Positions 22,041 to 34,530 of a stretch of 64,000 bases of DNA are shown here, piece after piece (position 1 is the stretch's first letter; each line of letters opens with the position of its first letter). The notes under the pieces were generated by a model. It had not been told where the DNA came from. It did no database searches and saw only the letters and a program-made list of their open reading frames with translations. The position numbers and the translations under genes are program-made. Source of the stretch: Gossypium raimondii. Its lineage: Eukaryota; Streptophyta; Magnoliopsida; Malvales; Malvaceae. Location: assembly GCF_025698545.1 (NCBI RefSeq), contig NC_068574.1, positions 41,936,014-42,000,013 on the forward strand. The letters run 5' to 3'.

Positions 22041-22749
22041 CTTATTAAGAAATTATAATAAATGTAAATTGTAAAAAAATATAAAAATGGTGATAAAAAT
22101 TTAAAAATTCAAAACAATTATAAAATTATTTAAAATTGATAAAAAAATCTAAATTATACATAATTCAAAAAATATATAATTTGATAGCATAAACTTCAAT
22201 AGATGTTAGGAATTTGAGAGAAAAATGTTTCCTATTTCTCAACCAAAACAAGTTTTTGAAATTTCAGGGATTCAATAAAGAAAAGGAAAGTTGTATAAAT
22301 TATATGATTTGTAAAATTATAGTTAGGATATGTTTGTACCAACACAAAATAATTTGAGTCAAAGTGTAATTACAAATAATTATAATTTTCTAGACTTGTT
22401 TAGTTGACAAACCGTAATTACATCAAATTTCCTATATCATGTTTGACGGTACAAACTGTAATTATACAATTACATATATATATTTATTAAATACTAATTA
22501 CTATAAAAAATTATTAGTCGATAAAAATAACTTTTAAACAAGTAACAAAAATTCGAATCAATCAACTCATCATATGTATTATGTTAGTTTAAAATGTAGT
22601 TGATAATACGAATACTAATAAAATGACATGAAAAGTAAACATAATATGCAATTTTATTTAATTGTTTTAATGCATATTTGTTGGGTTATTCTCTTTTAAT
22701 ATTTAACATATGCTATTTATCACATTCTGTTAGTCCTTGGTCAAATTCA
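22041..22749. other. AT-rich spacer after the tRNA
   Basis: No gene is visible. Repeated 'tgtaattac' words around 22365-22470 suggest a decayed MITE, but no borders can be set. Confidence 0.4.
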
Positions 22750-24514
22750 TCATTATATGAATTTGAATATGCATAATATATAAATAGCTTTTCACATATC
22801 AATCCACATTTGTTTATACAATGGCATTATTCATTCAATATTCGATTCATGAGTACATAACTCATGTATCTCATTTAATCACAACATATCTCATTTTTCA
22901 TATTTCAAATCACTATCTCATTTTCAATTCACATACAATATCATTCAATATTGATTACAGAATTTTATTATTTGATTACTTCTATTAACACGACTCGGAC
23001 TCGGACAGACACACGGATCCAACCAACACATCAGTTTGGCACCCAATGCCTCATCGGATAAATCCGAAGTAATAACTGCGCCCAGTGCTATATAAATTGA
23101 CACCCAATGTCTCATCGGTTAAACCGAAGTAAATTGGCACCCAGTGCCTCATCGACTCGAAGTCGAAGAAATCTCTGAACTCTTCTTATCCTATGGCATG
23201 CCATCTATATCTGACTCAGCCAGATACAGTTAATAGGGTTCAATTCACTTTCCAAATACAACCAATATCCAATTATCATAATTGCACATTATCACATTTA
23301 CACATATATTTATTTCGATTCAAATAATCAATACATTCATAATATATATACCAATTAAATCTATTTCAATCAACTATAATTTCAATTCAATATCAAAGTG
23401 CCAAAATACTCACCTCAACCACTTACCATATGCACTAAATCAAAATATAACAATTAGTAACTAGGTTTGGATTATAGAAATACAAACCGTAGATTCCGAG
23501 TTATTCGACGTTGATTTTATCCTTCCCCTTTTTAGTCGAGGACTCCGGTACGACGTTAGCTACAGAATTAAAACAATTAAAATACATCAATACAACACAA
23601 TTTAATTTCATATTGAATATTTTAAATTTTTACTCAATATTTGCTTAAATTCCAATTTAGTCCCTAAATCGAGACTAATTTTTATTCTCACATTTAATTC
23701 TATATTTTCATACAAATTTCACATTAAACTAAATTTAACTCCTATTTTCAATTAAAATCCTAAATTTTGAGTTATTCACAATTTAGTCTCTATTACCGAA
23801 AATTTACAATTTGTTCTACAATTTAATCCTTTTTCATTTTAGCTTAAAATCTATCAATTTAATCCCTAATACTAAAACTATTTAATAATAACAACATTTA
23901 AAATCTTAATCAATGCTAAAATTACAACATGAGTCGAGTAGCCCTAGGTACCGAGATTCTAAAATATAAAAATTACAACAAAAAAGACTAAATTAACTAA
24001 CCAATTAAAGTTTGAACATTAGAAGTACCTAAGCCGTGCGTGAATTCCTTTCTCCTTTCTTTTCTTTTTCTATCTTTTTTATTTCTTAATTTGCATGCCA
24101 CTACTAGTTTTATTATTATTTTATTTCATTTTCTTTTCTATTTCATTTTATTATACTATATTATTATAATACATATACATATTTTTAACTTTTATTTATT
24201 AACCGATATAATATAAATATAATAAGTTTATATATATTATATATACCATTAGTGCCGTCCACCAGAACAAGGTAAATATATATTTACCATTTTAGTCCCT
24301 CTAATAATTTTAATATATAATTATACTTCTAATACTTATGCAATTTAGTCCTTATACTTTAATAACTCTTGATTCAAGTAAATTCGTTTAACCGGAACCT
24401 AATTAACTACACAACTAGCTTCATAAATATTTTTAAAAAATATTTACGAGTCTGATTTATGGGAACGGAGTCCCAGGAATGCACTTTTCGACACCCCTAA
24501 CTATAAGGTCGTTA
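22750..24514 (-). mobile_element. Truncated LTR of the chromovirus family seen at 30139-38791
   Basis: It is collinear with 30780-32417, including the 'cggatccaaccaacaca...cagtttggcaccca' block, the repeated 'ccaatgcctcatcg' blocks, the 'ttccccttttagtcgagga' block and the ending 'ctaactataaggtcgttaca'. On the minus strand it starts TGTAACGACC. The distal part, corresponding to about 30139-30740, is missing or too diverged. There are no internal genes beside it. It is an LTR remnant of the same family, separate from the copy in the DUF2828 pseudogene. Confidence 0.8.
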
Positions 24515-26939
24515 CAATTCTTCGGTTGCGGGTTCAAATTAATAGCACTCACACTCTCCTCATAGTTGGAATTGTTCCATCCAGATTGCTCGTCGGGACG
24601 TGGACTCTGTTTTTGGCAAAATTTGAGCCATTAGGTACCTATTTCAAGAGTACCATATAACTTTTACATTTTGGAGCACAACTAGTTTGCCTGCATTAAA
24701 ACATTCCATACACATACTGAAATAACTACAAATAACCACATTCATCCTTACATCAACTTATAAAATTAAGTGGACAGAGATTTTTTTTTAAAATAAATAA
24801 AAAAATTAAAATTTAAAAAAATTTAAAAAAAACCTAAAAAAATCAAGAAAATTTCAAAGAATAAAAAAATAGCTCGATAATACTTTTTTTAAATTAAAAA
24901 TGTTATGAAAATTTTGAAAAATAAAATAAAAACTAAATTTTATTAAAAAATTTTAAACTTATTAAAATTTTGACATAGGCATGTGCCTAGGCCGTATGAG
25001 CCACACAGTCGTGTGTCAAGCCGTGCAGTTGGCTGTGTAACTCACTATTCATCGAATTTGAGCCACACGGGCAAGGGGCCATGTTAGTGCAGGGTTCACA
25101 CGGGCGTGTGTCTAAGTCGTGTAACTCTCTGTTTATAAGTTACAACCATACGACCAGAGGCATGGTCGTGTGCCCAGGCCGTGTAAGCCACACAGCCAAG
25201 GATATGGGTGTGTGCCCAGGTTGTGTGAGCCACACGGACAAGGACATCGGCATGTGTCCAGGTCGTCTAACTCACTGTTTGCGAATTAGGACTACACAGG
25301 CAAGTGACATGGGCGCGTGTCATGCCGTGTGGGACACACGAGTGTGTGCTAGACCGTGTGGTTTCACACAGCCTGGAAAGCCATGCGTTATAAAGCAGAT
25401 TTATCAAAACTTAACAAATAATATCAAATTTGCCATGAAGTCACATGCATGGTTATAAATCAGAATCAATACCAATCAATTCAACATATTCGGATATCAC
25501 ATGTTCTTAAGCAAAAAAGTCACATAAATGCGTTCCAACAAACTTAACAAAATACATATCGTACTTTGGATAATTTGCACACATTAGACAACAGCACATT
25601 ACATTTTGACAGATCCTACATACTTAGGTTCAAACATAGTAGACACACGTATAGATTACACGTTGTTCATCATCATATCATCAGATATCAAGTTATATAG
25701 CCTAATTCAAACCATATGGACCCTACAGTAGGCTTGCGTTTGTTTTAACAATGCTTGTGGCTCGAGGGAAAAAATCCAAACATTAGTCCACACACTCGTG
25801 TGGTTTCATACGGCCTGGGTAGCTGGCCCTTGTGCCTCCACACGGTTTAGCCTACACCCTTGTGCTTACCCGTGTGTTCCACACACCCGTGTCACCTACC
25901 CATGTGGTCCGAATCCGCAATTAGTGAGTTACACGGCCTGGACAGACGCCCGTGTCATTGGCACATGTGAACCCTGCATAACACATAACCATACACAACC
26001 TGGGCATACGCCCTTGTGCTTAGCCCGTATGCCTCCAATTTTCATGAGCAGTAAGTTACACGTTCGTGTAGCATTGAAAGTCTTGTTTTGTGACAACTAA
26101 AATTCGAAGAAGAAGGGGTTTCTAATACCACCTAATATAGATTGATGCAGGAGCAATAAAGATGAATTCCCATCCCTAAACGACAAGCAATTGCCCAACA
26201 AACGATTAATTCTTAGTCAAATCGCTAAAAACTAACATTCCAGAATTGAAGTTACATCAAAGAAGTTATGTCGAAGAACTTTCGATACCAAAAATTTAAA
26301 TCAACTTACTAATCAACGAATTGAACTAAAAAGGAGAAGTCAGACCCCGTATAAAATCAGTTTGACATAACATAGCAAAAAGAAATGTAGTTTGAAGAAA
26401 AGAATCAAACGAAGAATGGAAAGTAAAACGAAAATAAAGAAATAAAGAAATAAAGAAATAAAGTAAAAATAAAGAAAGAATGGAGGAATGGTAAAAACAT
26501 AAATGGAAAGTAAAACGAAAATATAGCAATATCATCAACTCAGGAGGTTTTGGGAAGTTTACTTAACCACCTGAAACTAACTACCACACAAAGAATTTCA
26601 AAAATAAAATATTCCTTATTACTTCCTAAGATATTCGAACACCAGACCAAAAAGTACACAAAAGTTTAACCACTGAACCAACAAGTTCATTCTTATAATT
26701 AATTGGCTGAATTTAACTTATAACCCATGTGCCTAAAGATAGAGACTTAATCAAAAGTAGCAAAATTTATAGAGATAGGATTCGAACCTAAAACCTTACA
26801 CATATAATCAAAACACTTAACCACTAAACCAGGTCTAATCACTTGTCAAAAATTTCCAAAATCTAAACTCAAAGTTGAGGGATGACCACTCTTGGTTTCA
26901 AAACCCAATTTCTTCTTACCCGGTTTTTGAGATGTTACA
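24515..26939 (-). mobile_element. Degraded gypsy-type LTR with CACACGG arrays and tRNA-like modules
   Basis: On the minus strand the sequence starting at 26939 (TGTAACATCTCAAAAACCGG) looks like an LTR 5' end. Within it are two tRNA-like modules (26630-26840), an (AAATAAAG)n microsatellite at about 26436-26467 and CACACGG arrays at 25790-26060 and 24970-25390. The other terminus is not clear and more than one element may be merged. No coding frame is meaningful; the ORFs near 25081 and 25798 are read through the arrays. Confidence 0.5.
26436..26467. repeat. (AAATAAAG)n microsatellite
   Basis: About four consecutive units of an 8-bp A-rich motif. It is flanked by a direct repeat of 'ggaaagtaaaacgaaaata' at about 26417 and 26505. 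Confidence 0.7.
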
Positions 26940-27849
26940 AAAATTTAATTTGAGTTTAAATTTTAATATTTAGTATTTCATTTAGATTTAAAAATATTGA
27001 AGTATATTCAAGGTTGTTTGAATTGGATTAGATTGGTTGGTTGAATCAGTTAGGTCGAGAACTGGTTAGGGTAACGATTCAGAAAAGCATTGAACTAATA
27101 TGGGCGGGTAAATTTTGATTGAACATAATTTTTAATATTTTTATAAATTTTTAATGATTTAATTAATCGAATTGGATAGATCTATCAGACCGGTTGAATC
27201 AACAAACCAATAATTAATCGATTTGACCACCGATTTGGTTTTAAAACCTTGAATCAATAGAAAGTTGGAGGTTATTTTATTAAAATTATTAATAAAGTTT
27301 TAATCTTTTAAGTACATAAATTTAAGTTACGTTATTAGAACTATTATAATTACGTATGACCTAACTTAAATGGATTAAAATTATCAAATTTAAGTTTGAA
27401 TGATTCAAAAAATATATAATTTCAACTATTAAAAGATATGAAAAATTAAATGAGGGATAAAATGATTTTTTAATAAAATTTAAGGGTAAAAAATTTATTA
27501 TGTCAAATATATATCCAACCAAATTATAAAATAAAATAAAACTATTATAATCACAAACAAATAAAGAATCGAAAATGATCCAATTAAAACCCATACATTT
27601 ATAATATTGTATAATAAAACAAAATACTCACAAATATGTAATTGCATATGGTAAAAATCCAACCCCAATTCTTAGATATGAAATTAACAAAATCAACTAT
27701 ACTTGCAAAAATACATAAATCATCAAAATTAGGTTACTTACATGAAAATGGCTGGGAAAAAAAACTAAAAAAGAAACCCGAGTAATCCCATTTCTTCGCC
27801 GAAGCAGGATATAAATTTGACTTAAAATTAAGTGAATTTAGTAAATAAA
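26940..27849. other. AT-rich gene-less stretch
   Basis: No recognisable coding frame or repeat border. The ORF on the minus strand near 27361-27594 is low-complexity (F, I, L, N-rich) and typical of random AT-rich DNA. Confidence 0.5.
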
Positions 27850-27858
27850 TTAATCATC

Positions 27859-28482
27859 GAATAAATTATTAAAATAGCCACTTTTGTTTGTTTGAAATGT
27901 TACGTTTTAGCCACTTACGTTAACATGTTATAACATTTTAATCACTTATGTTTGAAATGTTACATTTTAATTACTTACATTAATATGTTGTATCATTTTA
28001 GTCACTATCTGTTAATTATTGTTAATGGTGTTACTGTAAACCGATGTAACACGTTCAAACATCATTTCAAACAAAAATTTTAGCTTGAATTATTCAATTG
28101 GTTCCCATATTTTTTTCGTTTTGAGCAATTTATTTTTTTCTTTTATGTTCTTTTAACTTTCTTTTTTTTTTCCATCCTCTTCTTCTTCTCCCTCTATTTT
28201 CCTCTCTTCTCAATCTCTTTTAACGTAAAAGAAAAAAATTAAATTGCTTAAAACGAAAAAAAATATAGGGTCCAATTGTATAATTTAACCTAAAATTTTC
28301 ATTTGAAATGATGATTTAACGTGTCACGTCAGCTTACCCTTACACTGTTAATGGCAATTACCGCTTAGTGACTAAAATGTTACAACACGATAACATATGT
28401 GACTAAAAATGTAACATTTCAAATATAAGTGACTAAAATGTAACTAGAGGAAAATAAAAGTAACTATTTTGATAGTTTACCC
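27859..28482. mobile_element. Long-TIR MULE-type MITE with 9-bp target duplication
   Basis: The element is a long inverted repeat. The left arm and the reverse complement of the right arm share the terminal block ending CAAAATAG/TAAAATAG, then repeated 'acattttagtcactta' and 'gaaatgttac' blocks, and the TTAACAGT and ACGTGTCACG regions near the centre. A perfect 9-bp direct repeat TTAATCATC flanks it (27850-27858 and 28484-28492). Nine-base duplications and long TIRs are typical of Mutator-like elements. It has no transposase, so it is non-autonomous. A truncated relative is at 13546-13680. Confidence 0.85.
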
Positions 28483-30138
28483 TTTAATCATCCATATTTA
28501 AAATTTTTCTACATTTGAAATGTGTAAAACTGAATTAATTGATAATAAATTAAATAGTAAACAAAATTATTATAAAAAATTTAAAATAAAAAAATTATTA
28601 TAAAATTAAGGGGGAAAGGTAAAAAAAAACATGTTGGTTCTCGAAGGGAAGTTGGCAGAGTGTATTTTCTTGGTTGAAAACCAAAATGATTTCTACAATT
28701 GTTGGGCAGCCGACGATACACACCTTAAACCCGCCCTCTACTGTCGTAATTGATGTGGAATCTCTAGCCATCCAAGTTGCGGACTGCAAACCCACAGGAG
28801 AACCACCAAGGGGCAGAACGAAAAATAACTCTGCCACTTTTCTTTCAATTGGCAATCCCTGTTTAGACTTTTTCTTCCATGTGGTTCCCGATACTCCGTC
28901 TCATGAGCTAATCGAACGTTGGAATTGGCTTGGGCTCATGATTCTTTAACTGCTCTGAAGTTTATTTGTAATCTCAAGGGTGTAAGAGGGACAGGGAAAT
29001 CTGAAAAAAGAAAGGTTTTATATGACGGTGCTTTGGTTTTTCAGTAAGCATCCCAAAACCCTTGCTTTTAATATTAAAGCGATTGCTGAATTTGGGTATT
29101 TTAAGGATTTTCCGGAGATTCTTTATCGAATCCTTGAGGGACCTGAATCGCGAAAGATCCAGAGAATGGAGTGGACAGAAAGAGAGGAAGAAAAAGGTCC
29201 TCAAAGAAAATCAAGAATCGGGGAAAATTCAAGCAAGAAAGTAATGAGAAAGTAGAGGCTTTAGAAAAAGAAATTGAGGGTGTTTTAGAGAACGTGGAGG
29301 AAATGAATAGGGGAATCGAAAAAGAGAAAGCTAGAGCTTTGAGGAAAGAGAGGAGAAAGCAAAAGCGAAAAAGGCCATCGATAAGTATAATTCTGATTCA
29401 AATTATAGGCTTTTGTTTGATTGTGTTGCTGAATTCTTCGCTAATTACTTGAAATCTAATATTAAGAAGTTGAATGATAGGAAATTTTTTGATATCACTT
29501 TAGCTGCAAAATGGTGTCCTTCAATTGATTCATCTTATGATAAGGCTACTTTGATATGCGAGGCGATTGCTCGAAGGGGTTTCCCTCGTAAGAGCGAGAA
29601 AGAGTCTGAGGGATTGGAGGAAGCGCATTATGTATACAGGGTTCGGGATAGTTTGAGGAAACAAGTGCTTGTTTCGATGCATAAGGCACTGGAGTTTCCG
29701 AAGCTGTACATGAGTGCAAATAAATGGAATTCCCTTCCTTACAATAGGGTGCCATTTATTGCAATGAAGACTTACAAGGAGTTGTTCAAAAAGCATGATA
29801 AGGAAATGTTTAGGGAGTAACTTGAGCAGGTAAAGACCGGGAGGGCGAAGATTGCTATTGGAGTGTTGTTTCCCCATGAAATAATCGCGTCACTAGAAGA
29901 CGAAGATGGACGGGAAGTGGCTGAGCTATAGTGGAAGAGAATGGTGGAGGATGTGGGTAAGAAAAGGAAGCTAACGAACTGTATCGCAGTTTGTGATGTT
30001 TCGGGGAGTATGTTTGGGATACCTATGGATGTTGCGGTGGCCCTGGAATTGTTGGTTTCAGAGCTGAGTGAAGAGCCTTGGAAGGGGAAAGTGATTACTT
30101 TTAGTGCAAATCCTCAGCTGCATTTGGTTAAGGGAGGC

Positions 30139-32417
30139 TGTAACACCCCTAACCCATATCCGTCGCCAAAATAGGGTTTCGAAGCATTACCAAAGTTTAT
30201 CGAGAAAACAGTCAGAATTCTCAACCATATCATATCATCAAAACAAGTCATCAAAGTATCATTTTAATCAAATTATAAAAATACCAAATCCAAATAAAAT
30301 TTCCTAGTTCATGAGCACTTCAACATAGAATTAAATTCACATGCACCTATCTAGATTTAGTTCAATTTACCATGCCATAATATGACTTCAAAAACAAACA
30401 CATATTTATATGTATAAAACCAACCAATATTAAACTTATAATCTCATTTATATTCAATCCACAAAAATGACTATTATTTAGACACCCTAGGTACATGCTG
30501 ACACAAAATATAGACATCACAACATTTGAGTTCGGGATCGTTGTTGGATGTTGAATCGGCAACAAAATGTAAGTACTTAACCTACGCACAGAAAACAAAA
30601 CCGTACACTGAGTAAAACTCAGTGGTACTTCTATAATCTGAATATTTAAAGACAAAATAATATAATAGACACAATTAAATATTAAGCACAATTGAATATT
30701 TAAAATCCACATTTATTTATATAATAGCATGAACCATTCAATACTCAAATCATAATTAAATCATTTTATACCATACTCAATTCTCATCACTTGCTAAATA
30801 ATAGTTTTTCACAATTTGATCCACAAATCATTTGAAACAATAATAATATCCAATTCATGAACACATAATTCATGTGTCTCATTTTCATGTTTCAGTTCAC
30901 TATTCCATTTTCAATTCACATACAATATCATCCAATATCAATCATAGTACCATTTTATTTAATTACCCCTATTAACATGACTTAGGCTCGGACAGATACA
31001 CGGATCCAACCAACACACCAGTTTGGCACCCAGTGCCTTATCAGATAAATCTAAAGTAATAATTGCACCCATCGCTATATAAATTTGACACCCAGTGTCT
31101 CATCAGTTAAACCGAAGCAAATTGGCACCCAGTGCCTCATCGACTCGAAGTCGAAGAAATCCCTGAACTCTTCCAATCCTATAGCATGCCATCTATATCT
31201 GACTCAGCCCGATACAGTTAATAGGGTATAATTTCACTTTCCAAATACAACCAATATTCAATATCCAAATTTCACATTGACACATATATTAATTTTATTT
31301 CAATTCAATTCAATCAACTTTAAATCAATTCAATAATCAAAGTGTCATATACTCACCTTAACCACTTACCATATACATTAATTTAAAATACAACAATTAA
31401 CACTAGGTTCGGATTATAGAAATACAAACCGGAAATTCAGAGCTATTCGATGTCGACTTTATCTTTCCCCTTTTTAGTCGAGGATTCTGGTACGATGTTA
31501 GCTACAGAATTAAAATAATTAAATTTCATCAATACAACAGAATTCAATATCATATTGAATATTTCAATTTTTATTCAATACTTGCCTAAATTCCAATTTA
31601 GCCCCTAAACCAAGACTAATTTTTAGTGTTCACAATTAATTCTATATTTTCATACAATTTCCACTTTAAACTAAATTTCACTCCCTATTTTCACTTAAAT
31701 CCCTAAATTTTGAATTTTTCACAATTTATTCCTATTAATCAAAATTTACAATAATTTCTAAAATTTCTAAAATTTCTAAAATTTTTAAAATTTCTAAAAT
31801 TTCGACATGGCTCGAGTAGTACTTAACACCGGCATTTTAAAAACATAAAAATTACAAGAAAAAGGACTAAATTGACTAACCAATTGAGCTTTAAACCCTA
31901 GAAGTCCCTAAGCCTTGCGTCTTTCTTTCTCTTTTTCTTTTTCTTTCTTTCCTTTCTGTTTCCATCTGGCTTTGGCTTTCTATTCTTTTTTTTTATTCAT
32001 TTACTTATTTTATTATACATTATTTTATTGTTATTAGAATATATAAACTTAAATAATAAGTAAACTTATTTTATTATAATATATATAGATATATTAAATT
32101 TATAAATATCTTACCTTATGCCGTCTCATTCAAGAACAATGGCATAATTGCTTCTTTAGTCCCTTTAATTTTTCTTTAATCTATAATTCAACTTTCACCC
32201 TATATGCAATTTAGTCCATATACCTAATTAACTACACAACTAGCTTCGTAAATATATTTAATAAATATTTAAGAGTCCAATTTACGGGAATAGAGTCTCA
32301 GGAATGTACTTTCCAACACCCCTGACTATTTGGTCGTTAAATATTTACGAGTCTAATTTACAGGAACGGAGTCTCGAGAATGCACTTTTTGACACCCCTA
32401 ACTATCGAGTCGTTACA
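30139..32417 (-). repeat. 3' LTR of the chromovirus
   Basis: On the plus strand it begins TGTAACACCCC and ends GTCGTTACA. An internal tandem duplication of about 80 bp lies at about 32250-32417 (two copies of the 'aaatatttacgagtc...gtcgtta' unit). A run of (AATTTCTAA)n-type units lies at about 31745-31800, where the other LTR has unrelated longer sequence. The two LTRs differ visibly, so the insertion is not recent. Confidence 0.88.
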
Positions 32418-32432
32418 ATTCTCCCCCTAATT
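32418..32432 (-). promoter_or_regulatory. Polypurine tract of the chromovirus
   Basis: On the minus strand AATTAGGGGGAGAAT abuts the 3' LTR start TGTAACGACTC. Its position and purine content fit the plus-strand primer site of an LTR retrotransposon. Confidence 0.75.
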
Positions 32433-32455
32433 AAATTTCGTCCACAAAATTTACC

Positions 32456-32938
32456 TCAAAAGAGGTTGGGGTATTGAGATCTCATAGTTTCTTCCGGTTC
32501 CCAAGTCGCTTCTTTAACACTATGACTATGCCACAACACTTTCACTAATGGAACTCGCTTATTACGAAATTCTTTCACCTCACGTGCCAAAATCTCAACC
32601 GGTTCTTCTTCGTATAACAAATCAGGTTGAATTTCAATATCTTCTATCAACATAACATGAGATGGATCCGATCGATATCTTCTAAGTATTGAAATATGAA
32701 AAACATCATGAATTTTATGTAGTTCTGCAGACAAAGCTAAATGATATGCAACTGGTCTCACTCTTTCCGTGATTTCATACGGTCCAATAAAACGAGGACT
32801 CAGTTTGCCTTTTCGGCCAAATCTCAAAATTTTCTTCCATGGAAAAACTTTAAAAAATACTTTATCACCAACAAAATATTCATTATCTCGACGTTTTAAA
32901 TCTGCATATGATTTCTGCCTGTCAAAAGCCGTCTTCAA
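32456..32938 (-). pseudogene. Integrase C-terminus with chromodomain
   Basis: The 160-residue frame has the chromovirus GPY/F region (GDKVFFKVFPWKK, RFGRKGKLSPRFIGPYEI, YHLALSAELHKIHDVFHISILRRY). It is followed by a chromodomain-like end with EPVEILAREVKEFRNKRVPLVKVLW and EATWEPEETMR. Chromodomains at the integrase end are the hallmark of chromoviruses and direct insertion into certain chromatin. The ending fits the Tekay/Del lineage. The upstream frame is closed by a stop near 32945, so it is only a remnant of the polyprotein. Confidence 0.88.
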
Positions 32939-32944
32939 TCTATC

Positions 32945-33820
32945 TCAAATTTTCTTAACAATGTCTTTCATTTCTTTAATTAATTTCGACCCGATCATTC
33001 TTCTTTCACTCAATTCCATCCAAAAAATAGGTGATCGACACCTACAACCATATAAGGCTGCATACGGAACCATTTGAATACTTGATTGAAAACTATTATT
33101 GTATACAAATTCGGCCAAAGGTAAGTAACGCTCCCGACCTGATTCAAAATCAATAACACAAGTACGAAGCATGTCTTCCAAAATCTAAATAACATGCTCA
33201 GATTGTCCGTCAATCTGCGGGTGAAAAGCTGTGCTAAAATTAAGTCACGTACCAAGAGATTTGTGCAACTGTTTCCAAAATCTCGAAGTAAACCGCAGAT
33301 CTCGATTAGAAATTATCGACTTAAGGACACCGTGCAATCTTACTATTTCTTGAATATAAACTTCAACAAGCTTTTGAAGTGACCAATCAGTCCTGACCAC
33401 AATGAAATGAGTCGATTTCGTAAGTCAATCAACAATCACCCAAATAGCATTTTTCTTACTTGCCGATAAAGGTAACCCTATTACAAAATCCACCGTGATA
33501 CAATCCTATTTCCATTTAGGAATAGAAATAGGCTGAAGTAATCCGGTGGGAACCTGATGTTCTGCCTTAACTCGCTGACAAGTTAAACATTTAGCCATAT
33601 ACTCGACCACATCTCTTTTCATTCTTGGCCACCAATAAGATTCTCGCAGACCGCGATACATTTTTGTTCCTCCAGGATGCAAAGCAAAAGAACTATCATG
33701 AGCTTCGAGAAGCATCAACTTTTTTAATTTAGAAACATTTGGAACGCAAATTCGGTTATGAAATCTCAAGCAACCACAATTATCAATGCTGAAATTTTCT
33801 AATATACCATTCTGAACCAT
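32945..33820 (-). pseudogene. Integrase, zinc-binding and catalytic core remnants
   Basis: 33506-33820 holds the HHCC zinc domain (EAHDSSFALHPGGTKMYRG, ESYWWPRMKRDVVEYMAKCLTCQRVK). The core follows in broken frames: FVIGLPLS near 33470, then STAFHPQIDGQSE near 33210 and 32945-33181 with PLAEFVYNNS and MVPYAALYGCRCRSP. Stops occur after PKWK, in the core and near 33190. It belongs to the nested chromovirus. Confidence 0.88.
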
Positions 33821-33829
33821 TTATCCTTT

Positions 33830-34372
33830 CTTCGCCAACTTGTCATCTTTTAACTACACTGACTTGATCCGATCAAACATCATCGGTTTGATTTTTAGTT
33901 CAGCCAATAGACTTTCATCATCATTGATGCTGAGCTGAGCAAACATTGCTCGCGATTCAATTGCTGCTTTTCTACTCAATGCATCAACTACAACATTATC
34001 TTTACCACGGTGGTAATCAATAACACAATCAAAATATTTTAGAAGCTCTACCCAACGACGCTATCTCAAATTCAACTCCTTTTGAGAGAGAAGGTATTTG
34101 AGACTCTTATGATCGGTATAAATATAACATTTTTCACCGAACAAATAGTGTGTTCAGATCTTTAGAGCAAAAACCACAGTAGCTAGCTCTAAATCATGCG
34201 TCGGATAATTTCGTTCATGCATTTTTAGCTGGCAAGATGCATAAGCAATCACTTTCCCATCTTTCATCAAAACACAACAAAGACTGCTCAAGGAAGCATC
34301 ACTATAAACAACAAAATCCTTTCCCAATTCTGGTAGAGTCAAAACTGGCACTTCAGTCAACATCTGTTTCAA
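33830..34372 (-). pseudogene. RNase H domain remnant of the chromovirus
   Basis: 34154-34372 encodes [38 protein letters not shown] and [23 protein letters not shown], the Ty3 RNase H start with YSDAS and E/D positions kept. After a stop, TDHKSLKYL and the RRWVELL...DYHRGK...VDALSRK block continue down to about 33960. Stops separate these blocks. Confidence 0.85.
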
Positions 34373-34530
34373 TTTCTCAAAACTTTCTTAACACTGATCA
34401 TCCCAAACGAACTGAACATTCTTGTGCAATAACTTTGTCATCGGCTAGACTATCTTCGAAAATCTATTTATAATTAACCAGCTAATCCAAGAAAACTACG
34501 AACCTCTGACACACTCCTCGGTGCTTTCCA

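Noticed and set aside
25081..25458. ORF with repeating HTAKDxGVCPGR-like residues
   Set aside because: It is produced by reading the CACACGG/CCGTGTG array in one frame; similar frames occur in the other arrays. There is no sign of selection on a protein.
28598..28855. Minus-strand ORF of 85 residues
   Set aside because: It is the antisense shadow of the DUF2828 N-terminal coding stretch on the plus strand.
32769..33382. Plus-strand ORFs opposite the chromovirus integrase
   Set aside because: Antisense shadows of the polyprotein, with no recognisable domains.
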